This document shows, piece after piece, positions 18,435 to 27,625 of a stretch of DNA of 64,000 nucleotides. The stretch's first letter is position 1, and each line of letters starts with the position of its first letter. The position numbers were made by a program, and so were the translations under genes. Below the pieces are notes generated by a model, which saw only the letters and a program-made list of their open reading frames with translations, did no database searches and had not been told where the DNA came from. Origin of the DNA: Aliiglaciecola sp. 3_MG-2023 (GTDB taxonomy: Bacteria; Pseudomonadota; Gammaproteobacteria; Enterobacterales; Alteromonadaceae); NCBI RefSeq assembly GCF_030548205.1, contig NZ_JAUORV010000005.1, forward strand, positions 274,265-338,264. The letters are read 5' to 3'.

Positions 18435-18468
18435 AAAATGGGTCTCATTAAATGGGGCCCATTTTTTT
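18435..18468 (+). terminator. Intrinsic terminator after the DEH-reductase gene
   Basis: A 14-bp stem (AAAATGGGTCTCAT pairing with ATGGGGCCCATTTT, two G-U pairs) with a 3-base loop is followed by seven T. It lies about 100 bp after the stop and separates the reductase from the PL6 transcription unit. Confidence 0.8.
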
Positions 18469-18504
18469 AAAAGTTAAACTTGTTTAAAAACAATAGAATA
18501 GTAT

Positions 18505-18535
18505 TTGGTATTACCAATAGAGGTATTATTGGTAA
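18505..18535. promoter_or_regulatory. FadR/GntR-type operator before the PL6 operon
   Basis: TTGGT-ATT-ACCAA (18505-18517) is a perfect match to the TTGGTnnnACCAA operator type of FadR-subfamily regulators, followed by a further TTGGTAAT. Seen as TTACCAAT-N9-ATTGGTAA it has the same halves and spacing as the site at 27431-27455 beside the regulator gene. It lies 21 bp upstream of a -35 element. Confidence 0.65.
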
Positions 18536-18555
18536 TAATAAATGTTAATGTGTGG

Positions 18556-18585
18556 TTGACACAATGTTGTGAAATTGGTTACATT
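18556..18585 (+). promoter_or_regulatory. Sigma-70 promoter for the PL6 operon
   Basis: TTGACA (18556-18561), an 18-bp spacer and TACATT (18580-18585). It sits just after the operator-like palindrome and about 190 bp before the PL6 start. The leader between them shows no clear riboswitch or hairpin. Confidence 0.55.
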
Positions 18586-18773
18586 GTCTTTACGATATTC
18601 ATTACTTTAATTATTGCAATTCAAAGCCTAAGCTTATTTGAGCATAAGTAATAGTGTCAGTAACAAATAATTGATGTATGGTTTCTACAACATGCATTGC
18701 CAACCAGGGTTCTGCGTACGAATAGTACTTACAGGGTTCTACTTATTTTTAAAATGGAATTAGGTCGTGTTGA

Positions 18774-21098
18774 ATGTTTGCTAAAAATTTCTCTTTTCCC
18801 CGTATCGTTGCACTTACCATGGTGGTGTCCGTTGTAGGTTGTAGCGCGTCTTCTCAAAATGCTGAAAATAGCAGCAAACCAACTAGCCAGATGGCATCAG
18901 CAAAGATGCTAAAAACCGCAGATGGCATTTTAATTAACGACCAACAGCAATTTTCACAAGCCGCAGCCTCATTACAACCTGGCGACACCCTTATTTTAGC
19001 CGACAAAGAATGGAAAGATTTTGAAATTCTTTTGAAAGGCAAGGGGACGGCTGAGAAACCTATTACCCTTAAAGCGCAAACCAAAGGGAAAGTCATTTTA
19101 ACTGGCCTTTCCAATTTACGTTTATCAGGTGAATATTTAGTTGTTGAAGGACTGGTATTCAAAGATGGTTACAGTCCTACTGGTGAAGTGATTTCATTCC
19201 GCGAAGACGCTGACACCCTCGCTAATCACTCTCGGGTAACGGAAGTCGTTATTGACGGATTTAGCAATACAGACAAATTTAACTCAGATAAGTGGGTGGT
19301 GTTATACGGTAAAAATAACCGTTTTGACCACAGCCATTTAGAAGGTAAAAACAACGCTGGTGTAACCATGGCGGTTAGATTAAATAGCGAAGCCAGCCAA
19401 CAAAACAACCACCGCATTGACCACAACTATTTTGGGCCTCGACCTATTCTAGGCTCTAACGGTGGCGAAACCTTGCGTATTGGTACCAGTAAATATTCCT
19501 TAAGTGACTCTCTAACCGTTGTTGAAAATAACTACTTCGAACGCTGCAATGGTGAAGTTGAAATTATTTCCAATAAGTCTGGCAAAAACAAATTCCTCAA
19601 CAACGTATTTTGGGAAAGCCGCGGCACCTTAACCTTGCGTCATGGCAACGGTAATTTAGTTGAAGGCAACGTATTCTTCGGAAATGGTAAAGACCATACT
19701 GGTGGTATTCGCGTAATCAATGCTGATCAAACAATCCGTAATAATTACATGGAAGGCTTAACCGGTATTCGTTTTGGCGGTGGTTTTACTATTTTAAACG
19801 GTGTGCCTAATTCATCTATCAATCGCTATCATCAAGTTAAAAATGCCATCATCGAAAACAACACCATTGTAAATGTCGACAACATCAACTTAGCCGGTGG
19901 AAGTGATGCAGAGCGCACTGCAACGCCAATTGATAGCAGCTTTTCAAATAACTTAATAATCAATGCAGACGGTAGCAACCCGTTCAAGATATTTGATGAT
20001 GTTTCTGGTATTACTTTTGCCAACAATATCGCCAGCCAAAGCCCTCAAGATGAAATTGCATCGGGTTTCTCCATTGAAAAGAGTGATCTGAAACGAGGTG
20101 CTAACGGCTTACTGCAAAGTGCAAGTGCACAACAAGCCAATGTGGGTGCAGCTGCCTCCCTAGAGCCAATTTCTAAAGACCAAACCGGCGTAAGCTGGTA
20201 TCCCAAAGCGGATGCGCCAGTGGAGTTTGATTCCGGGGATGTGGTTAATGTTTCTTCAGCCCAAGAGTTGATGAAAACCATTGCTGGGGTAGATGACGGT
20301 ACGGTTATTTTGCTTGCACCAGGTAACTATGATCTAAACAAACAATTACAAGTTAAATCTGTAGTAACTCTTAAAGCTGCAACGCCTCGTTCAGTTACAC
20401 TGTATCCCATGCGCTCGTTAACTTTCGAGATAGAAGATGGCGGTAGCTTAAAATTAGACGGACTGAATATCTCTGGTGTTAAAACCCCAGATAATGCCGG
20501 TAATGTACTTATTCGAAATACCAAATTACCAACTCTGCATAACTACAAATTGACCATCAACAATACCCATATTACCGACTTAAACGTTAATCATTCGGCC
20601 CATGTATTTGATTCAGGTTACCGCAGCATGGCGGAGAACTTGGTGATCACCAATAGTGTGTTCAAGAATATAACCGGTGATGTTTTGCGCTTAGACAAAG
20701 AGCAGGATGACTTGGGGATTTATAACGCTGAATATATCACCATCAAAAATTCGAGCTTCGTCAATATTGAAGGAGCGGTGGCCAAAGTGTATCGAGGCGG
20801 TACAGATGAAAGTACGTTCGGTCCGCACTTTAGAATGACGGATAGCAAAGTTGAAAATGTGGGTGCTGGAAAACGCAATAAAACAGGTTCGTCTATCTTC
20901 TTATTAGGTGTTCAGCAAACCCTGCTTGAAGGAAATGAATTTATTCAGAATAAGGTGATCACCATTGATCATACTGTCGGTGAGCCTCGCACCCAAATAT
21001 TGAACAATAAGTTTGTGAACACGCCTTTACCTGTCGTCACAGAAACCTTTGCCGGCGGCCCTTCTACTGCAGTCGTGGTAGGAAATGTTTCACAATGA
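18774..21098 (+). CDS. PL6 alginate lyase, two-domain (AlyGC-like) lipoprotein
   Basis: A 774-residue lyase with a lipoprotein signal (VVGC, Cys23). The N-terminal parallel beta-helix holds the PL6 motifs NGGETLRIG (229-237), NGEVEIIS (259-266), catalytic K268 and R289 (LTLRHGN). The 21-residue spacing of K and R equals that of K221 and R242 in AlyGC. The C-terminal half (about 470-774) is a second beta-helix, as in AlyGC. It cuts alginate by beta-elimination, probably exolytically to DEH, at the cell envelope. It heads the operon PL6 - small protein - MFS - PL7; ATG with a weak ribosome-binding site. Confidence 0.9.
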   Translation: MFAKNFSFPRIVALTMVVSVVGCSASSQNAENSSKPTSQMASAKMLKTADGILINDQQQFSQAAASLQPGDTLILADKEWKDFEILLKGKGTAEKPITLKAQTKGKVILTGLSNLRLSGEYLVVEGLVFKDGYSPTGEVISFREDADTLANHSRVTEVVIDGFSNTDKFNSDKWVVLYGKNNRFDHSHLEGKNNAGVTMAVRLNSEASQQNNHRIDHNYFGPRPILGSNGGETLRIGTSKYSLSDSLTVVENNYFERCNGEVEIISNKSGKNKFLNNVFWESRGTLTLRHGNGNLVEGNVFFGNGKDHTGGIRVINADQTIRNNYMEGLTGIRFGGGFTILNGVPNSSINRYHQVKNAIIENNTIVNVDNINLAGGSDAERTATPIDSSFSNNLIINADGSNPFKIFDDVSGITFANNIASQSPQDEIASGFSIEKSDLKRGANGLLQSASAQQANVGAAASLEPISKDQTGVSWYPKADAPVEFDSGDVVNVSSAQELMKTIAGVDDGTVILLAPGNYDLNKQLQVKSVVTLKAATPRSVTLYPMRSLTFEIEDGGSLKLDGLNISGVKTPDNAGNVLIRNTKLPTLHNYKLTINNTHITDLNVNHSAHVFDSGYRSMAENLVITNSVFKNITGDVLRLDKEQDDLGIYNAEYITIKNSSFVNIEGAVAKVYRGGTDESTFGPHFRMTDSKVENVGAGKRNKTGSSIFLLGVQQTLLEGNEFIQNKVITIDHTVGEPRTQILNNKFVNTPLPVVTETFAGGPSTAVVVGNVSQ

Positions 21099-21340
21099 AA
21101 TGGGCGCAAACGCTTCTCGTCATTCTGATCTTTAGCCCAATGGGTTATGGGTCAGAATACTTGCAACAAGTTAATAAGCAAGTTGAAGCGATGCCAGCGA
21201 CGACACTGAAATCTAAGTTGTCTGCAGCAGGCGATTGCGCGCATCACCATGGCAATATGCAATTCTGGGTTGGATTAGAAATGCATAGTGAATACCAGAA
21301 TAGTTTGTACAAAATAAAAAGCGCGATTCAGCAATCGTAA
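21095..21340 (+). CDS. Small exported protein in the alginate operon
   Basis: An 81-residue frame whose ATG overlaps the PL6 stop (ATGA), with a clear signal peptide (cleavage near Gly19/Ser20). The mature part is about 60 residues and holds a single Cys next to a His run (CAHHHGNMQFW). I do not recognise the family. Coupling to the lyase and position before the transporter suggest a periplasmic accessory role, for example lyase folding or oligosaccharide handling. This is context only. The overlap and signal peptide argue that it is real. Confidence 0.6.
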   Translation: MKWAQTLLVILIFSPMGYGSEYLQQVNKQVEAMPATTLKSKLSAAGDCAHHHGNMQFWVGLEMHSEYQNSLYKIKSAIQQS

Positions 21341-21391
21341 TAAAAACGTGAAGAATAATATTCGAAGCATCAGGTATAGGTAAATATAAAC

Positions 21392-22684
21392 ATGAAGAAT
21401 TTAAGATGGTGGGTGATTGCTCTCGTTGCATTAGCAACGGTAGTTAACTATATCGACAGACAATCCTTAAGCGTGCTCTGGCCATTCATGGGTAAAGAAA
21501 TTTATCCAGAGAAAACTGATGCTGAGCTCAAAGAAGTATACGGCATTATCAGTATTGTCTTCTTATTCTCGTATGCCTTTGGTCAGGCACTATTTGGTAA
21601 GATATTCGATTGGGTGGGGACACGAATGGGGTTCGTATTATCCATCGGTATCTGGTCATTGGCCACCATCATGCATGCTTTTGCCCAAGGCATCTTAACC
21701 TTTAGTATCTTCAGGTCGATTCTGGGTATTTCTGAGGCGGGTAACTGGCCAGGTGCGGCTAAAGCCAACGCGGAATGGTTTCCAACCCGTGAAAGAGCGT
21801 TAGCCCAGGGGATATTCAACTCAGGTGCTGCCATTGGTGGTATTGTGTCTATTCCTCTAATTGCCTATCTTGCTTTGTTTTTTAGTTGGCAAGCGATTTT
21901 TGTCATCGTTGGTTGTACTGGTTTGCTGTGGCTTATTCCTTGGATGATCGTTGTCAAATCGCCACCAGGTTCTCACCCTTGGATCACCGAAGAAGAGCGC
22001 GAATACATTCTTACGGGTCAGAAAAATGAAGTGAAATGTGAAAATGGCAACACTGCGCCAGAGTACACGCCTACTACTGGTCAGTTATTATCCCATAAAC
22101 AAAGCTGGGGGGTGATTATCGCCACTGCAGCAATCGACCCAATTTGGTGGTTGTTTATTGTCTGGATCCCCACTTATTTAGTTGAAGTTTATCAAATGGA
22201 CGTTAAGGGCTTAGCTATTTACGGTTGGGTACCTTACGTTGGCGCGATGTTGGGCGCTTGGTTTGGTGGTTTACTTGCGCAAAACCGTCTTAAAGCCGGT
22301 TGGACAGTGAATAAAACCAGAAAACTGGTTATTTCCATGGGCTGCTTAATTATGTTGCCGGCGTTGTTAATGTTATCTGATCCGGGTGGAGAAGTGGCCG
22401 CCGTTCTGATTATGGCAACCATACTGTTTGGATTCCAAACCTCCATTGGTAATGTTCAAACTCTGCCAAGTGACTTGTTTGGTGGTAAATCTGTTGGAAC
22501 CTTGTCAGGTTTCGCTGGGATGGCTGCAAAATTGGCCGCCGGTGTATTGATTTACTTGGTACCTTCACTAACCGCTGATGGTAACTACACTGTGGTATTT
22601 GTGATAGGTGCAGCCTTGGCTATTATTGCTATGGCAAGTATTTGGTTCTTATGTCCTAAAATAGCCCCTGTGGAAGCAAAATAA
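21392..22684 (+). CDS. MFS transporter, hexuronate/DEH type (ExuT-like)
   Basis: A 430-residue major-facilitator permease with about 12 membrane helices (first: WWVIALVALATVVNYIDRQSLSVLWPF region, 5-30). The motif NYIDRQ and the RSILGISEAGNWPGAAKA stretch are characteristic of anion:cation symporters of the ExuT/GarP group. It lies 50 bp after the small exported protein and before PL7. It is expected to import DEH or other unsaturated uronates across the inner membrane for the cytosolic DEH reductase and KDG kinase. The precise substrate is inferred from the locus. Confidence 0.85.
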   Translation: MKNLRWWVIALVALATVVNYIDRQSLSVLWPFMGKEIYPEKTDAELKEVYGIISIVFLFSYAFGQALFGKIFDWVGTRMGFVLSIGIWSLATIMHAFAQGILTFSIFRSILGISEAGNWPGAAKANAEWFPTRERALAQGIFNSGAAIGGIVSIPLIAYLALFFSWQAIFVIVGCTGLLWLIPWMIVVKSPPGSHPWITEEEREYILTGQKNEVKCENGNTAPEYTPTTGQLLSHKQSWGVIIATAAIDPIWWLFIVWIPTYLVEVYQMDVKGLAIYGWVPYVGAMLGAWFGGLLAQNRLKAGWTVNKTRKLVISMGCLIMLPALLMLSDPGGEVAAVLIMATILFGFQTSIGNVQTLPSDLFGGKSVGTLSGFAGMAAKLAAGVLIYLVPSLTADGNYTVVFVIGAALAIIAMASIWFLCPKIAPVEAK

Positions 22685-22795
22685 GCATCTAGATTTGGGG
22701 TAGAAGTTGCGCCTTGGGAGCCACAGGTTCCTAGGGCGAGTGTTTTTGAAATTCGTAGTTTATGAATTTCGTAGTATTAGCCTGGGGAGAGTGCA

Positions 22796-23827
22796 ATGTT
22801 AAGGTTAATTAATACTTGGTGTGGTTCTCTTTCTGGTCGATTATCTTTTACCAAAACGCTATTTTTAATCACGCCTTTGGCTATTGGCTTGACCTCGGCA
22901 TCAACTAGCTATGCAGAGCAAACCGACCAGCAAAGTTACATGCCAGCGTCTCATAGAGACTTGGCTGACGGCGTTTTACTTGGCAATTTAGACGCCCTGG
23001 ACGCTAGCAAAAAACCAAGTGAAAACTTTGACTTGTTAGATTGGACATTAACCTTACCCACCGATCTGAACAAAGACAAAAAAGCCGATATTATCTACGA
23101 AAAACCCCTAAGTGGTGGCTTTGAGCTAAAACCACTATTTTATACCGCTGAAGACGGGGGCATGGTGTTCGCTTGTCCAAATGTTGGCGCTAAAACCTCC
23201 AAAAATACCAAATATGCCCGAACTGAACTTCGTGAAATGCTAAGACGAGGCAACGCTTCTATCAAAACCCAAGGTATTACCGAAAATAACTGGGTGTTTA
23301 GCGCAGCCCACGGTTCGGTTAAGCGCAAAGCTGGTGCCATTGAGGGGAGTTTAGAGGCCACCTTGGCAGTTAATCGTGTGTCAACGACTGGCGATGAGAA
23401 AAAGGTAGGGCGGGTGATTATCGGCCAGATCCATGCAACTGATGACGAGCCCATTCGCCTCTACTATCGCAAACTGCCGAATAATTCCAAAGGCGTAGTT
23501 TACTTCGCCCATGAAATTAACGACGGAGATGACCAGTGGGTGAACTTTATTGGCACTCGCTCCCATACTCTTGCAGACCCAGAAGACGGCATCTCGTTAA
23601 ATGAAAAATTTAGCTATAAGATCACCGTCGAAAACAACATTTTATTTGTCACCTTGATCCGTCAAGGTAAACCCAATATCACAAAATCTTTTGATATGAC
23701 TGACAGTGGCTATCATAAAAATAACCAATACATGTATTTCAAAGCCGGTGTATATAACCAAAACAACAGCGGTAACCCAAAAGACTACGTCCAAGCCACC
23801 TTCTATCACCTAGACAACCAGCATTAA
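22796..23827 (+). CDS. PL7 alginate lyase
   Basis: A 343-residue lyase with an N-terminal export signal ending near Ala40 (TSYA). The three PL7 signatures are present: RTELREM (142-148), QIH (211-213) and YFKAGVYNQN (314-323), giving catalytic Arg142, His213 and Tyr320. QIH rather than QVH is usual for enzymes that accept polyguluronate. GGGGAGA precedes the ATG. It shares its catalytic domain with the larger PL7 protein encoded convergently at 24.1-25.6 kb, so the pair are paralogues. REP array 2 starts 8 bp after its stop. Confidence 0.9.
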   Translation: MLRLINTWCGSLSGRLSFTKTLFLITPLAIGLTSASTSYAEQTDQQSYMPASHRDLADGVLLGNLDALDASKKPSENFDLLDWTLTLPTDLNKDKKADIIYEKPLSGGFELKPLFYTAEDGGMVFACPNVGAKTSKNTKYARTELREMLRRGNASIKTQGITENNWVFSAAHGSVKRKAGAIEGSLEATLAVNRVSTTGDEKKVGRVIIGQIHATDDEPIRLYYRKLPNNSKGVVYFAHEINDGDDQWVNFIGTRSHTLADPEDGISLNEKFSYKITVENNILFVTLIRQGKPNITKSFDMTDSGYHKNNQYMYFKAGVYNQNNSGNPKDYVQATFYHLDNQH

Positions 23828-23834
23828 CATACCC

Positions 23835-24087
23835 GTAGCATGGCCTTTAGGCCATGGCTTATGGTGTTTGCGCGGTGCCCGTAGCATGGTCTTTAGGCCA
23901 TGGATTGCATTTAGGCCATGGGGCTCTCTCGGGGCTAAAGCCGCCGACTACAGGTGGCACGCCCTGTAGCATGGTCTTCAGGCCATGGGGCTCTCTCGGG
24001 GCTAAAGCCACCGACTACAGGTGGCACGCCCTGTAGCATGGTCTTCAGGCCATGGGGTTCTCTCGGGGCTAAAGCACCCGACTACAG
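23835..24087. repeat. REP/BIME array 2
   Basis: Tandem pairs of GTAGCATGGYCTTYAGGCCA hairpins and the oppositely oriented CTAAAGCCGCCGACTAC type, about four pairs, between the convergent PL7 genes. Spacer text such as GGTGGCACGCCCT is repeated nearly unchanged, so the array grew by duplicating whole units. Confidence 0.9.
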
Positions 24088-24108
24088 GGCGGTATTTCAA
24101 TTATATGC

Positions 24109-24127
24109 GCGGGCCCGAAACGCCCGC
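24109..24127 (-). terminator. Possible terminator hairpin after the second PL7 gene
   Basis: GCGGGC-CCGAAAC-GCCCGC, a 6-bp GC stem with 7-base loop, 16 bp downstream of the minus-strand stop. An AT-rich run but no true T-tract follows, so termination is uncertain. Confidence 0.35.
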
Positions 24128-24142
24128 CGACCGGTTTATTCT

Positions 24143-25618
24143 TTATTCGCTGGCGCTATACCCTGTGTGGCTGTTCTTAATTTCGTAAAAGGTTGCTTGG
24201 GCATATTCGTCAGGATCACTTGAATTGTTCAGATGATAAACGCCAACTTTGAAATAATGATATTGGCCGTCTTCATCAAACATACTTTCGCTCATATCGT
24301 AATTTGCCACCAGATCGCTCTTTCCTTCGCGGCTAATGGTCACCGTTAGCAAATTCACATTAACACTAATGTGGTAACTAAACTTTTCATCCAATGCAAT
24401 GCCATCCGCCGGATTGCTTGCTGAATTGCTCCTTGAACCTATCATCTCTACATAGGTTTCAATATTATCGCCGTCGCTGTCTAATTCACGACTTTCATGG
24501 GCGAAATAAATCGAACCCAGGTTATTTCCCGGCAGTTTGCGATAATACAAACGAATAGGTTCATCATCGTTGGCATGTATTTGCCCAATGACCACACGTC
24601 CAATTTGGTAATCTTCCCCTGTAGTAGTGACTTTATTGACGGCCAGGGTTACTCGCAAATCGCCGTCTACTCCGCCCGCATTGGCTTGGCCCTCGGCCGA
24701 AGCACTAGCAAACACCCAGTTGTTCTTGTTTACTCCTTGGGTGCTAATCGAGCGGTCACCTCTGCGCAGCATCTCACGCAACTCTACACGCACATAGTTG
24801 GTATTTTGCGAGGTCTTAAAACCGTAACTTGGAGAGCGCATAACGATGCCGTTATCCTCTGAGGCATAAAAAAATTCAGAATTGGTGTAACCGGCTGCCA
24901 GTTCTGTCTCGAAAATCGAGTCGGAGGTGCCACTATTATCTTCATCTGTGGGTACACTTAGATACCAGTCCAACAAATCGATACCAACTTCATTGGGGAG
25001 AATATCCGCATACTCGCCCGTGGCTTCTGCACAGCTATGTACTTGTACCTCAACGATGCTATTAAAGGTATTTTCACTATTTCCCATGCCGATAATCTTG
25101 ATAAATCGCGCCTCTGATTCTTCTAAACTTACTAATTCGAAGCCGCTGTGAGTGCCTGTGGAATCGGCATTTTCTAGTACATCAGTAAAAGTAGCATTTT
25201 CCAATGTAGCACTGGCTGAGGTAGCCACAGAAAAACTGGCAGTACGCTGATTACCTTTGTACCACTTAATTGTTAAAGCCTTTACCTCTTTACTGGTGCC
25301 TAAATCAAGTATCAACTCTTTGTCTATTCCATCGCTAGACCATCTGGATTCTGGTGTAGTTAGGCCGTCTATAGCGTTACTCGGCGGGTAGCCTGGATCA
25401 AAACTGTCGTCATCAGTTGCAGAAGTTACAGCGTATGTTTCATTTACACAGATCTCAGGTTCAGGTTCTGGCTCGACGACAACAGGAGGGATCACTGGTG
25501 TTGTTGCGGTGCTGCCACCTCCACCGCCGCAAGCACTGAGCACGGCAATTAAAAGTAAGACCAACGAGAACCGCGATTTTTGACTGTGTTTGTAGTCAAG
25601 TATCCAACTAAGAAACAT
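24143..25618 (-). CDS. PL7 alginate lyase lipoprotein with F5/8-type (CBM32-like) module
   Basis: A 491-residue surface lipoprotein (LSAC lipobox, Cys30, followed by a Gly run and a Pro/Glu-rich linker). Residues about 57-195 form a discoidin/F5-8-type carbohydrate-binding module (DPGYPPSNAIDG, SRWSSDG, IKIIGMGNSE). The PL7 domain occupies about 210-480 with RVELREM, QIH and YFKVGVYHLN, so the catalytic Arg, His and Tyr are kept. It should bind and cut alginate outside the cell. It is transcribed alone toward the paralogue at 22.8 kb; operator-like TTGGT/ACCAA sites lie upstream at 25706-25745. Confidence 0.88.
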   Translation of the reverse strand: MFLSWILDYKHSQKSRFSLVLLLIAVLSACGGGGGSTATTPVIPPVVVEPEPEPEICVNETYAVTSATDDDSFDPGYPPSNAIDGLTTPESRWSSDGIDKELILDLGTSKEVKALTIKWYKGNQRTASFSVATSASATLENATFTDVLENADSTGTHSGFELVSLEESEARFIKIIGMGNSENTFNSIVEVQVHSCAEATGEYADILPNEVGIDLLDWYLSVPTDEDNSGTSDSIFETELAAGYTNSEFFYASEDNGIVMRSPSYGFKTSQNTNYVRVELREMLRRGDRSISTQGVNKNNWVFASASAEGQANAGGVDGDLRVTLAVNKVTTTGEDYQIGRVVIGQIHANDDEPIRLYYRKLPGNNLGSIYFAHESRELDSDGDNIETYVEMIGSRSNSASNPADGIALDEKFSYHISVNVNLLTVTISREGKSDLVANYDMSESMFDEDGQYHYFKVGVYHLNNSSDPDEYAQATFYEIKNSHTGYSASE

Positions 25619-25705
25619 ACTTTCCCCTTACCAAATGTAAAATTATTGTTATCTCAATTAAGGGATTATATGTGTAAAAATTGGCAACTCCAATAGTAAT
25701 GTCAT

Positions 25706-25745
25706 ACCAATTGTGATTTTTGGTTAGATTTATTTGGTTAACCAA
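25706..25745. promoter_or_regulatory. Operator-like sites before the minus-strand PL7 gene
   Basis: Two elements: ACCAAT-N8-TTGGTTAG at 25706-25727, the same pattern as at 17366, and a perfect 12-bp palindrome TTGGTTAACCAA at 25734-25745. Both lie 90-130 bp upstream of the PL7 start and use the halves found before the other alginate transcription units. Confidence 0.5.
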
Positions 25746-25760
25746 GAATCGACCGGTTCT

Positions 25761-25996
25761 GTAGCATGGCCTTTAGGCCATGGATTTCAGGCCATGGGTT
25801 TTCAATGGGGCTCTTTCGGGGCTAAAGCCACCGACTACAGGTAGAGTCCTGTAGCATGGCCTTTAGGCCATGGGGTTTGAACGGGGCTCTTTCGGGGCTA
25901 AAGCCGCCGACTACAGGTGGAACGTTCTGTAGCATGGTCTTTAGGCCATGGGGTTTAAACGGGGCTTTCTTTCGGGGCTAAAGCCACCGACTACAG
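25761..25996. repeat. REP/BIME array 3
   Basis: Three pairs of GTAGCATGGYCTTTAGGCCA and CTAAAGCCRCCGACTACAG hairpins with a repeated GGGGTTTRAACGGGGCT spacer. The last CTACAG overlaps the KDG-kinase gene: read on the minus strand, its CTG-TAG is the final Leu codon and stop of that gene. Confidence 0.9.
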
Positions 25997-26992
25997 GTTT
26001 GGTAATTGATAAGACTGCCAGAATGATTCAAATAGGTCTCTAGGCATGATAGCACCAGGGGTTTCTATCACTTTGCTTGCTGCTGCGCTCGCAGCTAGTG
26101 CGGAAGTTTTCGGATCGAAACCAGATACCCGTGCACCAAGATAAACACCATTGAAGGCGTCACCTGCGGAGGTTGTATCAACTACATTGTCATTGGCCAC
26201 GATGGGGACAATTTCTCGTCCTTGCTCATTAACAATAATGACATTTTTTTCGCCCTGCTTCATAACTAGCTCTTTGGGCGAATACTGCATGCACAAGCCA
26301 ATGCACTCTTCCACGTCGTCGACACCGTAAAGCTTATCAAAATCATCCACACCAGGAAGCAGTACATCTGCCATCTGGAAGGCTTTTTCAATATTCATCT
26401 TTGCAATATCAGGCGAACGCCAAAGTTGAGGGCGATAGTTCGGATCGAACACAATCAATACGCCGGCTTGCTGCATTTCTTCTAGTTTCTGCCAGAACAA
26501 AGCTCTTTCTTCATCTAACAATATGGCTAAACTAATGCCTGAGAAGAAAAACATGCCTGCTTTATTCAATGCCATGGATTGTTCTGATGACAACGCACTG
26601 ATCATGCGTTTAGCAGCAGAGTCACTACGCCAATAAATAAAAGAGCGCTCACCAAAATCATCAGTAATGACCATATAACTGCCAATATGATGGCTGGTGA
26701 TTTTCGGGAGAAACCCAGTACTGATACCTTCACCGTCTAATCGACTGATCAATTCACTACTGAGTCTATCGGTTCCTAAGCACGACATAAATTCGATATC
26801 TTGCTCAGGAAACGCCCGCTTTAAATAGACACAAGAATTATATAAATCACCTGCAAAAGACTTTCCAAGCTCATTATCGCTCTTGTTTACCAACTCAAGC
26901 ATACACTCGCCTGCAAATACTAGCGGCCCGCTTAGTTTACTAAAAAAATCCACTGTCGGGTTATCGCTGGTATTTTCATTCTGATATGTCAT
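25991..26992 (-). CDS. kdgK: 2-keto-3-deoxygluconate kinase (PfkB family)
   Basis: A 333-residue ribokinase-type sugar kinase. The PfkB signature 2 DTTSAGDAFNG (272-282) carries catalytic D278, and an N-terminal substrate region (FAGECMLELV, AGDLYNSCVYLKRA) is present. It phosphorylates KDG to KDPG, the step after DEH reduction in alginate breakdown. It lies 26-60 bp downstream of the KdgF gene on the same strand. The stop codon is the TAG inside a REP element's CTGTAG, so its last residue (Leu) and end come from repeat sequence. Family firm; substrate from context. Confidence 0.85.
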   Translation of the reverse strand: MTYQNENTSDNPTVDFFSKLSGPLVFAGECMLELVNKSDNELGKSFAGDLYNSCVYLKRAFPEQDIEFMSCLGTDRLSSELISRLDGEGISTGFLPKITSHHIGSYMVITDDFGERSFIYWRSDSAAKRMISALSSEQSMALNKAGMFFFSGISLAILLDEERALFWQKLEEMQQAGVLIVFDPNYRPQLWRSPDIAKMNIEKAFQMADVLLPGVDDFDKLYGVDDVEECIGLCMQYSPKELVMKQGEKNVIIVNEQGREIVPIVANDNVVDTTSAGDAFNGVYLGARVSGFDPKTSALAASAAASKVIETPGAIMPRDLFESFWQSYQLPNL

Positions 26993-27017
26993 TCATTGGT
27001 TCTCTAATTAATTAATT

Positions 27018-27353
27018 TTACAAGAAGTCTTCACGCAAAGGACTGAATACATCGATAAGGATACCAGCCTTTTTACAAACTGCACCATGATCTGCATGAG
27101 GAAGCATAAAAAAGCAATCGCCAGCTTTCAACAATTGTTTTTCTTCACCCACTTGTACTTCAAATTCTCCGCTCTCAATATAAGTAACTTGAGAGTGAGG
27201 ATGGGCGTGAACATAACCAATCGCATTATCGTCAAACCAGATTTTCGCCATCATAATTTGGTCATTGTAACCCATTAATTGACGCTTCATGCCATTACCA
27301 ATATCTTCAATTGGCTGCTTGTCACCGTAAATAAACGCTTCGCTGTGTGTCAT
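27018..27353 (-). CDS. kdgF: KdgF-like cupin (DEH/uronate linearisation)
   Basis: A 111-residue single-domain cupin. The HxH metal pattern (YVHAHPHSQVTYIESGEFEVQVG) and the second motif (GDCFFMLPHADHG) fit KdgF, which turns unsaturated uronates from pectin or alginate into the linear ketose form. ATG at 27353 (MTHSEAFIYG) is chosen because TTGGGGA lies 7 bases upstream; a longer frame to 27392 adds a non-conserved extension without such a site. It precedes the KDG-kinase gene in a two-gene operon. A promoter and operator-like palindrome lie upstream. Confidence 0.82.
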   Translation of the reverse strand: MTHSEAFIYGDKQPIEDIGNGMKRQLMGYNDQIMMAKIWFDDNAIGYVHAHPHSQVTYIESGEFEVQVGEEKQLLKAGDCFFMLPHADHGAVCKKAGILIDVFSPLREDFL

Positions 27354-27382
27354 ATATTTTCCCCAAGTTAATTTATGCTGAT

Positions 27383-27411
27383 ATCTAATCAATATAACCT
27401 AATATTGTCAA
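27383..27411 (-). promoter_or_regulatory. Promoter of the kdgF-kdgK operon
   Basis: On the minus strand TTGACA (27411-27406), a 17-bp spacer and TTAGAT (27388-27383). The start would lie about 20 nt before the KdgF ribosome-binding site. The -10 is weak. The operator-like palindrome lies 20 bp further upstream. Confidence 0.45.
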
Positions 27412-27430
27412 CCATTATCGCCCGTTGTTG

Positions 27431-27455
27431 TTACCAATTTAAATTTTATTGGTAA
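27431..27455. promoter_or_regulatory. Palindromic operator between kdgF and the GntR regulator
   Basis: TTACCAAT-N9-ATTGGTAA, a perfect 8-bp inverted repeat identical in halves and spacing to 18511-18535 before PL6. It stands between the divergent KdgF operon and the regulator gene, as expected for an autoregulated GntR repressor. Confidence 0.65.
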
Positions 27456-27625
27456 TAATCTTGGGGAGGTGTATGCTATCCTCATTACCTTAGTTGTTAA
27501 GCAAGTGTAAATATCAAAAATGGTTTGTCGTAATAAGTATTAGTACAAACCTAGGTATAAGTAAATCAAACGAAAAAGCGAAATAATAATACTAAAGCTG
27601 TTGTGTTTGGGTGAGAGGATTATAG

